A DNA stretch of 64,000 bases from Pseudomonas abieticivorans (GCF_023509015.1 NZ_CP094975.1:6193501-6257500), one strand, 5' to 3'; shown: positions 17,601-26,085, counted from the stretch's first letter. Notes: generated by a model from the letters alone, not told the origin. Numbers and translations: made by a program.

Positions 17601-20144
17601 CACCGCACCAGCGTAGTCGCCTGCCAGCGACAGGGACTCGACCTTGAGCACATACAGCGCCGACAACTGCGATAACGAGGTCACCCGCGCCAGCAGCGGG
17701 TCGATGCAGGCGTAGGCGCGCTCATAGTCGCCGGTGTGCACCAGACATTGCGCGTACAAGTAGTCCACGGCATGGCTTTGCGCGGGTGCCAGCGCCCAGC
17801 GCTGCTCGCCCCCCAGGGCCTGGGCCAGCTGCAGGTATTGCAGGGCAAACGGCAAGGCCGAGGTTTCCCGGGCACGGCGAGCGGCGCCCAGCAACGCATC
17901 GATGAACGAGCACCTGTCCTGGGCGTGCAACCGTGTGTGGTCGGCCTGCTGGATATGCAGGGCAATGCGAAACAGTTGGGTGTGCCCTTGCTGCGGGTCC
18001 AGCCCCTTGATCAGCGCCCGCGCCAGGCGTGTATGCTCGCGGGCCCGGCGTTGCGCGGGGATCAGGTGATAGGCGGCTTCGCGGACCCGATCGTGGCTGA
18101 ACGATAAGCCGGTGCGATCCTCCAGCAGCAGCCCGGCCTGCACCGCAGGTTCTAGAAAGCGCCGGATGCTGTGCGCCCGCCACTCGCTGAAACGGGCGAT
18201 TTCCTCGCAGTCGGCGCGGTGCCCCAGCAAGGCCAGCAAGCCCAACAAGTATTGGCTGCGCCGGGGCAGTCGGGCGATCCGGGCCACCATCAACTCGACC
18301 ACGTTGTCGGCCATCGGCAGCGTGTCCATGCGTTCGCGATCCCAGGTCCAGCCGTAATCGCCGCGCACCAGCAGCCGCTCTTCGAGCAGCGTGCGCATGA
18401 TTTGCTGGACGAAAAACGGATTACCGTCGCTCTTCTCGTAAATCGCCCGGCTCAGCGGCCACAACGCGGCATCTTCCCAGCCCAGCAACGCCGAGACGGC
18501 CTGGTGCACGCCTGCTTGATCGAGCGGTGCCAGGGTTATTTCAGTGAGGTGGCCAGGGTGTTCGCGCGCCGCGCGAACAAAGGCCTGGAACGCCGGCGCG
18601 GCATCTTGCGTCGCCCCACGCGCCGCCCCCATCAGCACCAGGTGGGCCTGGCGCGACTGCACCAAGGCTTGCAGGATGCCCAGGGTGTCGCTGCCCAACC
18701 CTTGCACGTCATCGAAAAACAGGATGAGTGGCGTGCCCGGCTGAGCGAACGCGCAGACCAGGTTACCAAGTGCCTCGTCCAGCCCCTTGCGCGAACCCAA
18801 GGGCGCCACGTCGCGAACCTCGGGCAAGGGCCCGGTGATCAGGGCCAACTCCGGCAACAAGGGCAATACTAATGCCCCCTCGGCACCCACCGCCGCCGTC
18901 AGCCGCTCGCGCCACTGCGCCAGCACGCGCGGGTGTTCGCCCAGTGCGCGGCGCAGCAACGAGCGCAGCGCCAACACCAGCGCGGCATAGGGCAGCGTCT
19001 TGTTCGAGGCGTCAAACTTGCCCAAGGCAAACAACGTGCGGCCACTGACCAGGTCTTGATGCAACTGGCGCACCAGCGCGCTCTTGCCAATGCCGGCCGG
19101 GCCCTGCAGCAGGATGATTTCGCCTTCGCCGCTGGCCGTGCAGCACGCGACACGCTCATGCAGCAGCGCCAACTCCAGCTCACGGCCAACCAGCACCGAT
19201 GTCGACAGGTTCTGCCCACGCGCATGCGTGGCGCCGGGTTCAAACCCGCGAATGTGCTGAAATTCGTTCCACTGCACCAGGCACGAGCGCAGGTCGGCGT
19301 GCAACGCTGCGGCGCTGGCGTAGCGGCCTGCCGGCTCTTTGGCCAACAACTTGAGCACCAGGGCCCGCAACGGCGCCGGCACCTGCGCGCGCAGTTGCTC
19401 GATGGGCATCGGTGCTTGCGCCAGGTGCTGGTGCAACCACTCCACCGGGTCATTGCCCTCGAAGGGCAGTCGGCCGGTGAGCATTTCGTACAGGCACACG
19501 CCCAGGGCGTACAGGTCGCTGCGCTCATCGGCCCGCTGGCTGCCGTGGGCCTGTTCAGGCGCCAGGTACGCCAGGCTGCCGCTGATGGCCGCGGTGTCAG
19601 TGCCCGGCGCCAGTGCCGGGTGGCTGCTCAGGGAAAACGCGGTGAGCCGCACCTGGCCATCCCGGCCCTCGATCAGGTTCCCAGGCTTGATGTCGCGGTG
19701 CAGCACGCCTGCCGCATGGGCCTGCGCCAACGCCTGTGCGGCGCCCATGGCCAGGCGCAGGAAGCGCGCGATCGACAAGGCCTGGCCGAGCACTTCGTGG
19801 GCGCAGCGCCCGCCCGTTTCATCCAGCACCAGAAACGGCCCGTCCACGGTGCTGATCAAGGCCACCGGCACCACCGCCCAGGCCGGGTCCAGGAACTGGC
19901 GAAACTCATACTCATGATGGATGCGCCGGAACACGTGTTCGGACGGTAACGCCGCGGGCCGCACGATCAGCCAGTCACGTTGCGAATGCACGGACTTGAC
20001 CCGGTATCGGGCCACCTCGCCGTCCACCTGCAACAGGTCCCATGCCAGTTGCTGCAGCCATTGGTCGTTGAAGCCTGCCACCTCGCGGCGCGGTGCGGCC
20101 AATTCCCCAGCCACGGGTTCGGGCACCGCTGGCGTGAGGGTCAT
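14622..20144 (-). CDS. Giant kinase-like / AAA ATPase / GAF-PAS sensor histidine kinase
   Basis: 1840 residues. Order: Ser/Thr-kinase-like domain ~25-290 with HRDIKPGN (149-156) and APEQ (195-198); AAA/STAND ATPase ~315-600 with Walker A GPAGIGKS (348-355) and a FFDDVQG-type Walker B; a long helical TPR-like region; GAF ~1260-1430; PAS ~1460-1590; HisKA with AHEINQPL (His1628) and HATPase with NGLDAM, DTGPG and GMGMGLAI. The kinase domain looks degenerate: the DFG motif is replaced by AFS (Ala169), and I see no glycine loop or clear catalytic lysine. Similar architecture is annotated elsewhere as trifunctional kinase/ATP-binding/histidine kinase. Its ATG overlaps the stop of the receiver gene (ATGA), so the partners are co-translated. 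Likely cytosolic; no membrane segment seen. Confidence 0.9.
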   Translation of the reverse strand: MTLTPAVPEPVAGELAAPRREVAGFNDQWLQQLAWDLLQVDGEVARYRVKSVHSQRDWLIVRPAALPSEHVFRRIHHEYEFRQFLDPAWAVVPVALISTVDGPFLVLDETGGRCAHEVLGQALSIARFLRLAMGAAQALAQAHAAGVLHRDIKPGNLIEGRDGQVRLTAFSLSSHPALAPGTDTAAISGSLAYLAPEQAHGSQRADERSDLYALGVCLYEMLTGRLPFEGNDPVEWLHQHLAQAPMPIEQLRAQVPAPLRALVLKLLAKEPAGRYASAAALHADLRSCLVQWNEFQHIRGFEPGATHARGQNLSTSVLVGRELELALLHERVACCTASGEGEIILLQGPAGIGKSALVRQLHQDLVSGRTLFALGKFDASNKTLPYAALVLALRSLLRRALGEHPRVLAQWRERLTAAVGAEGALVLPLLPELALITGPLPEVRDVAPLGSRKGLDEALGNLVCAFAQPGTPLILFFDDVQGLGSDTLGILQALVQSRQAHLVLMGAARGATQDAAPAFQAFVRAAREHPGHLTEITLAPLDQAGVHQAVSALLGWEDAALWPLSRAIYEKSDGNPFFVQQIMRTLLEERLLVRGDYGWTWDRERMDTLPMADNVVELMVARIARLPRRSQYLLGLLALLGHRADCEEIARFSEWRAHSIRRFLEPAVQAGLLLEDRTGLSFSHDRVREAAYHLIPAQRRAREHTRLARALIKGLDPQQGHTQLFRIALHIQQADHTRLHAQDRCSFIDALLGAARRARETSALPFALQYLQLAQALGGEQRWALAPAQSHAVDYLYAQCLVHTGDYERAYACIDPLLARVTSLSQLSALYVLKVESLSLAGDYAGAVSSGLTGLLMFGIEFAAGEDDAHLHTAYGALQQALGERSIFSLLRHADLDNTFMAAALNLMAAMMVPVLFTQRNLSFLLLCRMTELTVRHGVSPASVRGLAWFGVVLADRFEAFEDGLRYTDLAIRLAAAKGLADTDASTLLALGRVSVWIRSLGFSLECGEKAFAAGRHEGRPSVSCYASHHIVNSLLVMGAPLAQVQDCIEEGRALAGQIDFRDCQLILDAQKWFVCTLRGELIDPQALLHLQRQAQNSVMAPARFCFWLLKGIVAFLHEDHGQAHECLGQAQALKWSMPSHIHLMELAMFSALNQAALGDAAQTLAAIAPQLRQLRRWADLNPQVFLDKLLIVEARVAQLEGDSLRALGLYESAIGQAAAGGFVQVQALAHELAAGCNQSLGLLTAARSHRYHARENYQRWGALSKVRHLEAGHRYLNNTLLDSRSSIDLLEGQQYLDLISVTKASQALSREIIFERLIDLLLANTLVHAGAQRGLMVLIRAGEPQLVATGQTGDHGIKVTLDATPLNPGLLPLSILYTVMRTGQTVALERAELDEQFSSDVFFKSHPGGSVLCLPLLKQGEVIGVLYLENALAGGVFSHGRVAMIELLAAQAAISLETSRLYAELLEENQRRRETESQLRTSQALLAIGQKIIHSGAFRWDSATDQAFWSDELFAVWGVARTEQPPSLETLVALLHPDDRQRFEAELDRARRTRLGFRHAFRVGATDGAIKHLEMLAEPAEDGVFMGVISDISERRTTEVALRNARAELARVSHTTVLGELAASIAHEINQPLVSIVSNASASVRWLQRQVPDVQEALEGLRDIAHDGKRAADIIHALQSLAKQKAANRRWVFLDDVIRQVLLLAAVEIEHKQVTVRTHLDTASHRVNVDCIQMQQVVLNLIVNGLDAMLAQPPAERVLNISSSAPCADQVVVMIEDTGPGVSEADSEKIFNAFYTTKPSGMGMGLAICRSIMNAQGGTLNVLRGRSGETLFVFTLPCA

Positions 20145-20530
20145 GCGCGCGGGCCTGCCAGGGACGCGATGGCCGCCAGCAGGGCATCCTCGGTGAAGGG
20201 TTTGCGCAGAAAGCCACGGGCGCCGGCCTGCAAGACCTTGGCGACTGCCGCCTCATCGTCATGCGCCGACATGCCGATCACCGCGATCGGTTTGCCGGCC
20301 GCCGTCAACAGGCGTTGCACTTCGAGCCCCTGCAGGCCCTCCATGCGCATGTCCAGCAACACGCAGGCCGCCTGGTCCAGGGCACTGGAGGCCAGGAACG
20401 CCTCGCCACTGGCAAACGCCCAGGTCTGGTAGCCGGCAGACTTGAGCAGGTTGGCCAGGCTTTTGCGCACCGAGGCGTCGTCGTCGACGATGCACACCTG
20501 GGCCGCGGCCTCTTTCTGGCTGGCGCGCAT
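20141..20530 (-). CDS. Stand-alone response-regulator receiver protein
   Basis: 129 residues from the ATG at 20530, which overlaps the upstream stop codon as TGATG. CheY-like fold with acidic pocket Asp16-18 (VCIVDDDASVRKSL), phospho-acceptor Asp60 (VLLDMRMEGLQG) and Lys in FLRKPFTEDALLAAI. There is no output domain, so it may act as a phosphate sink or relay between the histidine kinase downstream and the two-DNA-binding-domain regulator upstream (inference). The longer frame from 20581 lies inside the upstream gene and is rejected. Confidence 0.88.
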   Translation of the reverse strand: MRASQKEAAAQVCIVDDDASVRKSLANLLKSAGYQTWAFASGEAFLASSALDQAACVLLDMRMEGLQGLEVQRLLTAAGKPIAVIGMSAHDDEAAVAKVLQAGARGFLRKPFTEDALLAAIASLAGPRA

Positions 20531-21621
20531 CAACTGAACGACGGCCGAGCCAGCAACGGCCCCACGCCGATCGACTCGCACAGGCGCACCAACTCGATCA
20601 GGCTGCCGGCCTTCATTTTGCTCATGACGTGTTTTTTGTGCACCTTGGCGGTAATTTCCCGTGTGCCCAAGGCGGCGGCGACCTGTTTGTTGACCTTGCC
20701 GTCGATCAGCAGCATCAACACTTCACGCTCACGCGCGGTCAGGCTGTCGAAACGCCCGCGCACATCGCGCGCCAGCGAACGGCTGGCCCAGGTACGGCGC
20801 GCGTGAGCCAGCGCACTGTCGATGGCCGCCAGCAACTGCCCTTCGTCGAACGGCTTGGTCAGGAACTCCTGTGCACCGGCCTTGATCGCCTTGACCGACA
20901 GGGGGATGGTGCCGTAGCCGGTCATGAAAATAATCGGCAGCGGGCAGCCCATCTGCTGCAACGTCTGCTGCAAATCGAAACCGCTGCCGGCCTGCAGGTT
21001 CACGTCCAGCACCAGGCAGGCCAGGCGCTCGGCAAACGGTTCGCGCAGGAAGTCCTCGGCGCACGCGAAGGTCTGCGTGGCGATGCCGGCCGAGCGCAGC
21101 AGCCGCGACAATGCCGTGCGCACCGAAGGCTCGTCGTCGACGATATAAACGATCGGGTCCAATGGGCACTGCGGCAAGTTCAAGGGCTCACTCGTCTCGG
21201 CAAAGGAACGGGTTGGCAGCGGCGCAACGCGCTTGGCAGGGCCATCGACGCGCTGCCTGTCGTGCAGCTCAAGGCGCTCAAGCAGCTCGATCAGCAGGCT
21301 ATCACGCTCCAGCGCCTGAGGGGCCGCGCTTGGCGCTTCGCGGATCAACCGGTAGCCGCGCCCAGGCACCGTGCGAATGATATCGCGATCGGCCCCCAGC
21401 ACCTTGCGCAGGGTCGATACGTGCACCTGCAGGTTGTTCTCCTCCACCACCGCGTTGGGCCACACCCGCGTCAACAATTCGTCCTTGCTGACCATCTGGC
21501 CGTTGGCAGCGAGCAGCACTTCAAGAATGTCGAACGCGCGGCTGCCCAGCTTTACGACCTGGTCACCGTCCAGCACCTCGCGCCGCGCCAGCGAGACCGC
21601 TACCTTTCCAATCCGGATCAT
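20530..21621 (-). CDS. Response regulator with two DNA-binding domains (wHTH-receiver-LuxR HTH)
   Basis: 363 residues in an unusual order. Residues 1-95 are an OmpR/CadC-type winged helix (KLGSRAFDILEVLLAANGQM, then VSTLRKVLGADRDIIRTVPG and RGYRLIRE). Residues ~157-272 are a receiver with Asp162/163, phospho-acceptor Asp206 (LVLDVNLQAGSG), Thr234 and Lys256 (FLTKPF). Residues ~292-355 are a FixJ/LuxR HTH (LTAREREVLMLLIDGKVNKQ then EITAKVHKKHVMSKM). The TFxAGEDFL-like segment FACAEDFL and MTGYGTIPLSVKAIKAGA are FixJ-like. It heads the three-gene operon and probably receives phosphate from the giant histidine kinase. The fusion could join two promoters or regulate by competition. Confidence 0.88.
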   Translation of the reverse strand: MIRIGKVAVSLARREVLDGDQVVKLGSRAFDILEVLLAANGQMVSKDELLTRVWPNAVVEENNLQVHVSTLRKVLGADRDIIRTVPGRGYRLIREAPSAAPQALERDSLLIELLERLELHDRQRVDGPAKRVAPLPTRSFAETSEPLNLPQCPLDPIVYIVDDEPSVRTALSRLLRSAGIATQTFACAEDFLREPFAERLACLVLDVNLQAGSGFDLQQTLQQMGCPLPIIFMTGYGTIPLSVKAIKAGAQEFLTKPFDEGQLLAAIDSALAHARRTWASRSLARDVRGRFDSLTAREREVLMLLIDGKVNKQVAAALGTREITAKVHKKHVMSKMKAGSLIELVRLCESIGVGPLLARPSFS

Positions 21622-21842
21622 GGGCGTCGTGCCTTAGGTGGGTGAAGGTCAAGGTTATCGGCTAGAGGGTAAAGCGCTTTAGCGGGGGGCACAATTATCC
21701 ACATAGATAGTTTGGCTGCTTTATTGTCAATCCAGATGAGACAGTATTCCGCCTTTCAGCTACTTTTTGCTCCATACAGTTACCTTTAATCTTCTCCCCA
21801 TCGCAGCGCCAAACGGCCTGCCCCCCTGATCTGGAGAAGCAC
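21622..21842. promoter_or_regulatory. Divergent control region of the signalling operon and pirin gene
   Basis: 221 bp, AT-richer than the flanking genes (for example ATAGATAGTTTGGCTGCTTT region around 21703). I see no unambiguous sigma-70 promoter or clean palindrome. Divergent promoters for the double-output regulator and pirin must lie here. Confidence 0.4.
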
Positions 21843-22565
21843 ATGCTGACTATTCGCAAAGCATCCGAACGCGGCCTGGCCAACCACGGTTGGTTGAAGT
21901 CGCACCACACCTTCTCGTTCGGCCACTATCGCAACCCTCGCGAGCAGGGCTTTTCTGACCTGCTGGTGATCAACGACGACCGCGTCAGCGCCGGCAAGGG
22001 TTTCGGCCAGCATCCGCACCGCGACATGGAGATATTTTCCTACGTGCTGGAAGGCGCGCTGGAACACAAGGACACCCTGGGCACAGGCTCAGTGATCCGC
22101 CCTGGCGATGTGCAGTTGATGAGCGCCGGCAGTGGTGTGGCCCACAGCGAGTACAACCACAGCGCCAAAGAGCCGGTGCACTTCCTGCAAATCTGGATCG
22201 TGCCGGACGTGGCCGGGGCCAAGCCGCGCTACCAGCAGGAGCATTTCACCCCGGCACAGAAACGCGGGCGCCTGCAGTTGATCATCTCGCCCGATGGCGC
22301 CAAAGGCTCCTTGACCGTACGCCAGGACGCACGGGTATACGCCGGGCTGTTCGATGAGGGCGAGGAAGCGACGCTGGCCGTCGGCCAAGGGCGCTACGCC
22401 TACGTTCACGTGGCCTGCGGCACCGTGGAACTCAATGGCCAACGCTTGAACGAAGGCGACGGGGTGCGCGTGCGTGAAGAGGCGGCCATCCACCTGGCGC
22501 GAGGGATTGATGCCGAGGTGCTGGTGTTCGACCTGCGGCCCAACGAGTTGCCTGAGATGCCGTGA
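21843..22565 (+). CDS. Pirin family cupin protein (YhhW-like)
   Basis: 240 residues with two cupin domains. The N-terminal metal site is seen as GFGQHPHRDMEIFSYVLEG plus the later HSEYNHS. Length and sequence fit the YhhW subgroup, shown to have quercetin 2,3-dioxygenase activity in vitro; the physiological role in Pseudomonas is unsettled. GGAG lies 6-7 bases before the ATG. The gene is divergent from the signalling operon and followed by a REPIN-type repeat, so it is probably monocistronic. Confidence 0.92.
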   Translation: MLTIRKASERGLANHGWLKSHHTFSFGHYRNPREQGFSDLLVINDDRVSAGKGFGQHPHRDMEIFSYVLEGALEHKDTLGTGSVIRPGDVQLMSAGSGVAHSEYNHSAKEPVHFLQIWIVPDVAGAKPRYQQEHFTPAQKRGRLQLIISPDGAKGSLTVRQDARVYAGLFDEGEEATLAVGQGRYAYVHVACGTVELNGQRLNEGDGVRVREEAAIHLARGIDAEVLVFDLRPNELPEMP

Positions 22566-22575
22566 TAGGTGACCG

Positions 22576-22695
22576 TTCGCGACCAAGGTCGCTCCCACCT
22601 GTTTTCGCCGTAGTTGTGCCAGTGAGGCAAAGCGGACCGCTTTGCCTACCTGATCAACTGCCGCGAAAACAGGTGGGAGCGACCTTGGTCGCGAA
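22576..22695. repeat. REPIN-type inverted repeat with nested palindrome
   Basis: A 33-bp arm (22576-22608) is exactly reverse-complementary to 22663-22695. Both carry the Pseudomonas REP core GTGGGAGCGACCTTGGTCGC. Between them lies a second perfect hairpin, GGCAAAGCGG-A-CCGCTTTGCC (22626-22646). It separates pirin from the TonB-receptor operon and may end transcription. Confidence 0.85.
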
Positions 22696-22776
22696 TCGTA
22701 CGACCGGCACACCTATCAAAGCCCCCCCAAAAAACCCAACAAAAATACTCAAACCTAATCTTATAAAAACAAGACA

Positions 22777-22804
22777 TGCATAATTATCATAATTAGCTTA
22801 TGCA
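22777..22804. promoter_or_regulatory. AT-rich inverted repeat upstream of TonB receptor
   Basis: TGCATAA and TTATGCA are perfect 7-bp arms around 14 bases within an AT-rich stretch (about 22720-22850), 108 bp before the receptor start. It may be an operator for a sulfur-starvation or iron regulator, but I cannot match it to a known consensus. Confidence 0.35.
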
Positions 22805-22911
22805 AAAATAGCCTTTCACAACCCGTTCATATGCCCTTAATTTCTCACCCAAGGACCGACCCTACTCTGCGGAGGCGCCCACCCTGCCCCGTTCAGCCTT
22901 GAGGTCCGTCC

Positions 22912-25365
22912 ATGCTTTCTCGCCGCAATGCATTGCTCTGCACCACCACCCTGGGCCTGATGGCCGGCAGCACGCCGGTGCTCGCCGCAAGCACCGAAAC
23001 CGCCCTGGACACCGTGGTGGTCACCGGCAACCGTGGCCAGGCCCGCACCGTGGCCGACAGCCCCTCGCCCATCGATGTGATCAGCGCCGCGCAATTGCAG
23101 GCCACCGGCAAGGTGGGCCTCAAGGAAGTGCTCAGCCGCCTGCTGCCCTCCTTCAACCTGCCGGCGATCAACGGCGGGGGCACCTCATGGTCGGTGCGCG
23201 GGGTGACCATGCGCGGTCTGTCGGGCGATCAGGTACTGGTGCTGGTGAACGGCAAGCGTCGGCACAACACCGCGCTGATCAACAACCTGGCGCGCATCGG
23301 CACGGCCGCCGTGCCGGTCAACCTGGACCTGATCCCAGTGTCGGCCATCGACCACATCGAAGTGCTGCGCGACGGCGCTTCGGCGCAATACGGCTCGGAT
23401 GCGATCGCCGGCGTCATCAACATCATCCTCAAGGAAAACGACAGCGGCGGCTCGGCCGAAACCAGCTTCGGGCGCTACGGCAGCGGCGATGGCGACACCG
23501 TGCACCAAACCTTCAACTATGGCCTGGCCCTGCCCAACGACGGCTTCGCCAACCTGTCCCTGGACAGCAAGGAGCAAGAACCCTTCGACCGCACCGGTAG
23601 CGCCACTGGCAACCTCTACGGCACCGCTGCCCGGCCCGATGCGCGCGACCAGACCGTCAATCGCCACGGCTGGAACCCAAGCTATGGCCTGGGCCGCGAG
23701 AAGGTCACCAACACCAGCTACAACCTGGAGATGCCGCTGAACGAGGACCTCAAGTTTTACTCGTTTTCCACCTTCAGCTACATGGAAACCACCAAGGTCA
23801 CCGGCAACTACCGGCCCAACGATATCTACTCGCTGTCGGGCGTGGCCGACACGCCCTACCCCGACGGCATCCATGCGCAGCGCCGCAACCGCACCACCGA
23901 CTACCAAGTGGCCGCGGGGGTGAAGGGCGACGCCGGCGCCTGGGCCTATGACTTAAGCTCCACCTACGGCCAAGACCACTCGGTGCTCAACGCCGCCAAC
24001 ACCTTGAACCCCTCCCTTGGGCCCACCAGCCCCACCTCGTTCAACCTGGCCACCCAGGTGTTCGACCAGTGGACCAACAACCTGGATTTCAACCGCAACA
24101 TCGAGATCGGCCTGCCGCACCCACTGCAAACCTCGGTGGGCTTTGAATGGCGCCGCGAACGCTATCGCATCGAGCCGGGCGACTATGCCAGCTACACCCC
24201 CGGCGACTACGTGATCCCCACCGGGCCCTACGCCGGGCAGACTCCATTGCCGGGCCTGGCTTCGTACAACGGCACCAGCCCCGACGACGCCGGCAGCATG
24301 ACCCGCGACAACGTCGCCAGCTACCTGGACCTGGGCCTGGACCTCACCGACAAATGGTACGTGGGCGCCGCCGCGCGTTACGAGCACTACGACCAGGACA
24401 TCGGCAGCACCTGGAGCGGCAAGTTCTCCACGCGCTACGAGATCCTGCCGGGGCTGGCCTTGCGTGGCACGGTCAACAACGGCTTTCGCGCGCCGTCCCT
24501 GGCGCAAACGATCTATGCCTCGTCCACCTTCACTTCCGGCGGGGTGGTCAATGGCGAGCAAGTCTCGGTGCCGGTCAAGGTGTTGCCGGTGGACAGCGTC
24601 GAGGCCCAGGCCCTGGGCGCAGAAAAACTCAAGCCCGAGAAGTCGCTGAACTACAGCGCAGGCTTTACCTTCGAGCCTTCGCCCAACTACCGCCTGACCA
24701 CCGACTTCTACCAGATCAGCATCCGCGATCGCATCGTGCCCACCAGCCTGCTGGGCGGCCCGGCGGTGTCGCAGATCCTCGCCGCCAACGGCCTGTCGCC
24801 CTCGTTGTACGCCCAGTACTACACCAACGCGGTGGACACCCGCACCCGTGGCGTGGACGTGGTCAATGAGTGGCGCCAAGACCTGGCCCGCTATGGCCAG
24901 GTGCGCTGGAGCGCCGCCTGGAACTGGAACCAGACCAAGATCGAAAAACTGCAAGCCACCCCCGCCAAGCTCGCAAGCCTGGGTGCCAACTACCAGTTGT
25001 TCGACCGCCGCCTGCAAAAAGACCTGACCGTGGCCACGCCCAGCACGAAGCTGATCCTGGGCAACAGCTGGGACATCGCCGCGTTCAAGGTAAACACCAC
25101 CCTGACCCGCTTCGGCAGCTACGTGGAGGCCGACAACAACCCCATCAACGACCGTAAATTCGGCGCCAAGTGGATCACCGACCTGGACGTGGCCTACGCC
25201 CTGAGCAAAAGCCTGACCGTGGCCCTGGGCGCCAACAACCTGTTCAACGTGTACCCCGACAAGAACGGCATCAAGGACTGGGCCGGTGGCTATGAGTACG
25301 GCTCGTTTTCACCGTTCGGCCTGGGCGGCGCCTATTACTACACCCGCCTGGCCTACAACTTCTAA
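22912..25365 (+). CDS. TonB-dependent outer-membrane receptor
   Basis: 817 residues. A signal peptide (MLSRRNALLCTTTLGLMAGS, cleaved near VLAA) precedes a TonB-box-like LDTVVVTG, the plug domain (VSAIDHIEVLRDGASAQYGS, AIAGVINIILK) and a 22-strand barrel ending in the canonical aromatic F (RLAYNF). It imports an unknown large substrate through the outer membrane. The next two genes, a CPAC peroxiredoxin-like protein (18 bp gap) and a TauD-family dioxygenase (15 bp gap), form an operon with it, which suggests uptake of a sulfonate, sulfate ester or similar compound (inference). GAGG precedes the ATG. Confidence 0.92.
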   Translation: MLSRRNALLCTTTLGLMAGSTPVLAASTETALDTVVVTGNRGQARTVADSPSPIDVISAAQLQATGKVGLKEVLSRLLPSFNLPAINGGGTSWSVRGVTMRGLSGDQVLVLVNGKRRHNTALINNLARIGTAAVPVNLDLIPVSAIDHIEVLRDGASAQYGSDAIAGVINIILKENDSGGSAETSFGRYGSGDGDTVHQTFNYGLALPNDGFANLSLDSKEQEPFDRTGSATGNLYGTAARPDARDQTVNRHGWNPSYGLGREKVTNTSYNLEMPLNEDLKFYSFSTFSYMETTKVTGNYRPNDIYSLSGVADTPYPDGIHAQRRNRTTDYQVAAGVKGDAGAWAYDLSSTYGQDHSVLNAANTLNPSLGPTSPTSFNLATQVFDQWTNNLDFNRNIEIGLPHPLQTSVGFEWRRERYRIEPGDYASYTPGDYVIPTGPYAGQTPLPGLASYNGTSPDDAGSMTRDNVASYLDLGLDLTDKWYVGAAARYEHYDQDIGSTWSGKFSTRYEILPGLALRGTVNNGFRAPSLAQTIYASSTFTSGGVVNGEQVSVPVKVLPVDSVEAQALGAEKLKPEKSLNYSAGFTFEPSPNYRLTTDFYQISIRDRIVPTSLLGGPAVSQILAANGLSPSLYAQYYTNAVDTRTRGVDVVNEWRQDLARYGQVRWSAAWNWNQTKIEKLQATPAKLASLGANYQLFDRRLQKDLTVATPSTKLILGNSWDIAAFKVNTTLTRFGSYVEADNNPINDRKFGAKWITDLDVAYALSKSLTVALGANNLFNVYPDKNGIKDWAGGYEYGSFSPFGLGGAYYYTRLAYNF

Positions 25366-25383
25366 CCCGCAAGGAGCAACGCC

Positions 25384-26070
25384 ATGAGTGAGTCACTGAA
25401 CCAACTGCTGGCCGACCTGCATGCCGAACGCGTGCGCAGCTGGGACCCAGCCCCCTTGAACGTCAACATCGAGCAACGCCAACGCCTGGTGGATGAAGCG
25501 CCGCGCCGCCGCTTCGTGCAGGCTGGCGACACGCTCAACCCCTTTACCCTGCTTGACGTCGAGGGTGGCGAGCTGCACCTGGACCACTTGGTCAGCCAGG
25601 GCCCGGCCGTGCTGGTGTTTTTCCGTTTTGCCGGCTGCCCGGCCTGCAACATCGCCATCCCCTATTACGAACGCAACCTGCAACCGCAACTGTTGGCCCG
25701 GGGCGTACCGCTGGTGGCCGTCAGCCCGCAAGTGCCCGAGCGCTTGATCGAGATCAAGCACAAGCATGGCCTGACCCTGTACGTGGCCAGCGACCCGAAC
25801 AACGACCTGGGCCGGCGCCTGGGCATCCTTTACCAATTCGACGAAGCCTCGCGCCAGGCCGCACAGGCCAAGGGCTCGAGCATAGGCGCAACGACGGGCA
25901 CCGGCACCTGGGAGCTGCCGCAACCCACGGTGCTGGTGATCGGCCGTGATCGTCGCGTGCACTTTGCCAGCGTCAGCCCCGACTGGCTGGTGCGCACCGA
26001 GGCCCAACCCATATTGGACGCCGTCGATGCCTTGCTCGTCCAACCTTTACCTAACCGCGCCACCGCCTGA
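25384..26070 (+). CDS. AhpC/TSA-family peroxiredoxin-like protein
   Basis: 228 residues, thioredoxin fold. The active region reads VLVFFRFAGCPACNIAIPYY with Cys85 and Cys88 (CPAC), followed by GVPLVAVSPQVPERLIEIKH and LYVASDPNNDLGRRLGILYQ, which match the AhpC/TSA or bacterioferritin-comigratory type. The CxxC pair could support disulfide or peroxide reduction. Encoded between a TonB receptor and a TauD-type oxygenase with AAGGAG at the start; perhaps it protects the oxygenase product step or handles sulfite or peroxide (inference). Confidence 0.85.
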   Translation: MSESLNQLLADLHAERVRSWDPAPLNVNIEQRQRLVDEAPRRRFVQAGDTLNPFTLLDVEGGELHLDHLVSQGPAVLVFFRFAGCPACNIAIPYYERNLQPQLLARGVPLVAVSPQVPERLIEIKHKHGLTLYVASDPNNDLGRRLGILYQFDEASRQAAQAKGSSIGATTGTGTWELPQPTVLVIGRDRRVHFASVSPDWLVRTEAQPILDAVDALLVQPLPNRATA

Positions 26071-26085
26071 ACAGGAGCACCGCTA

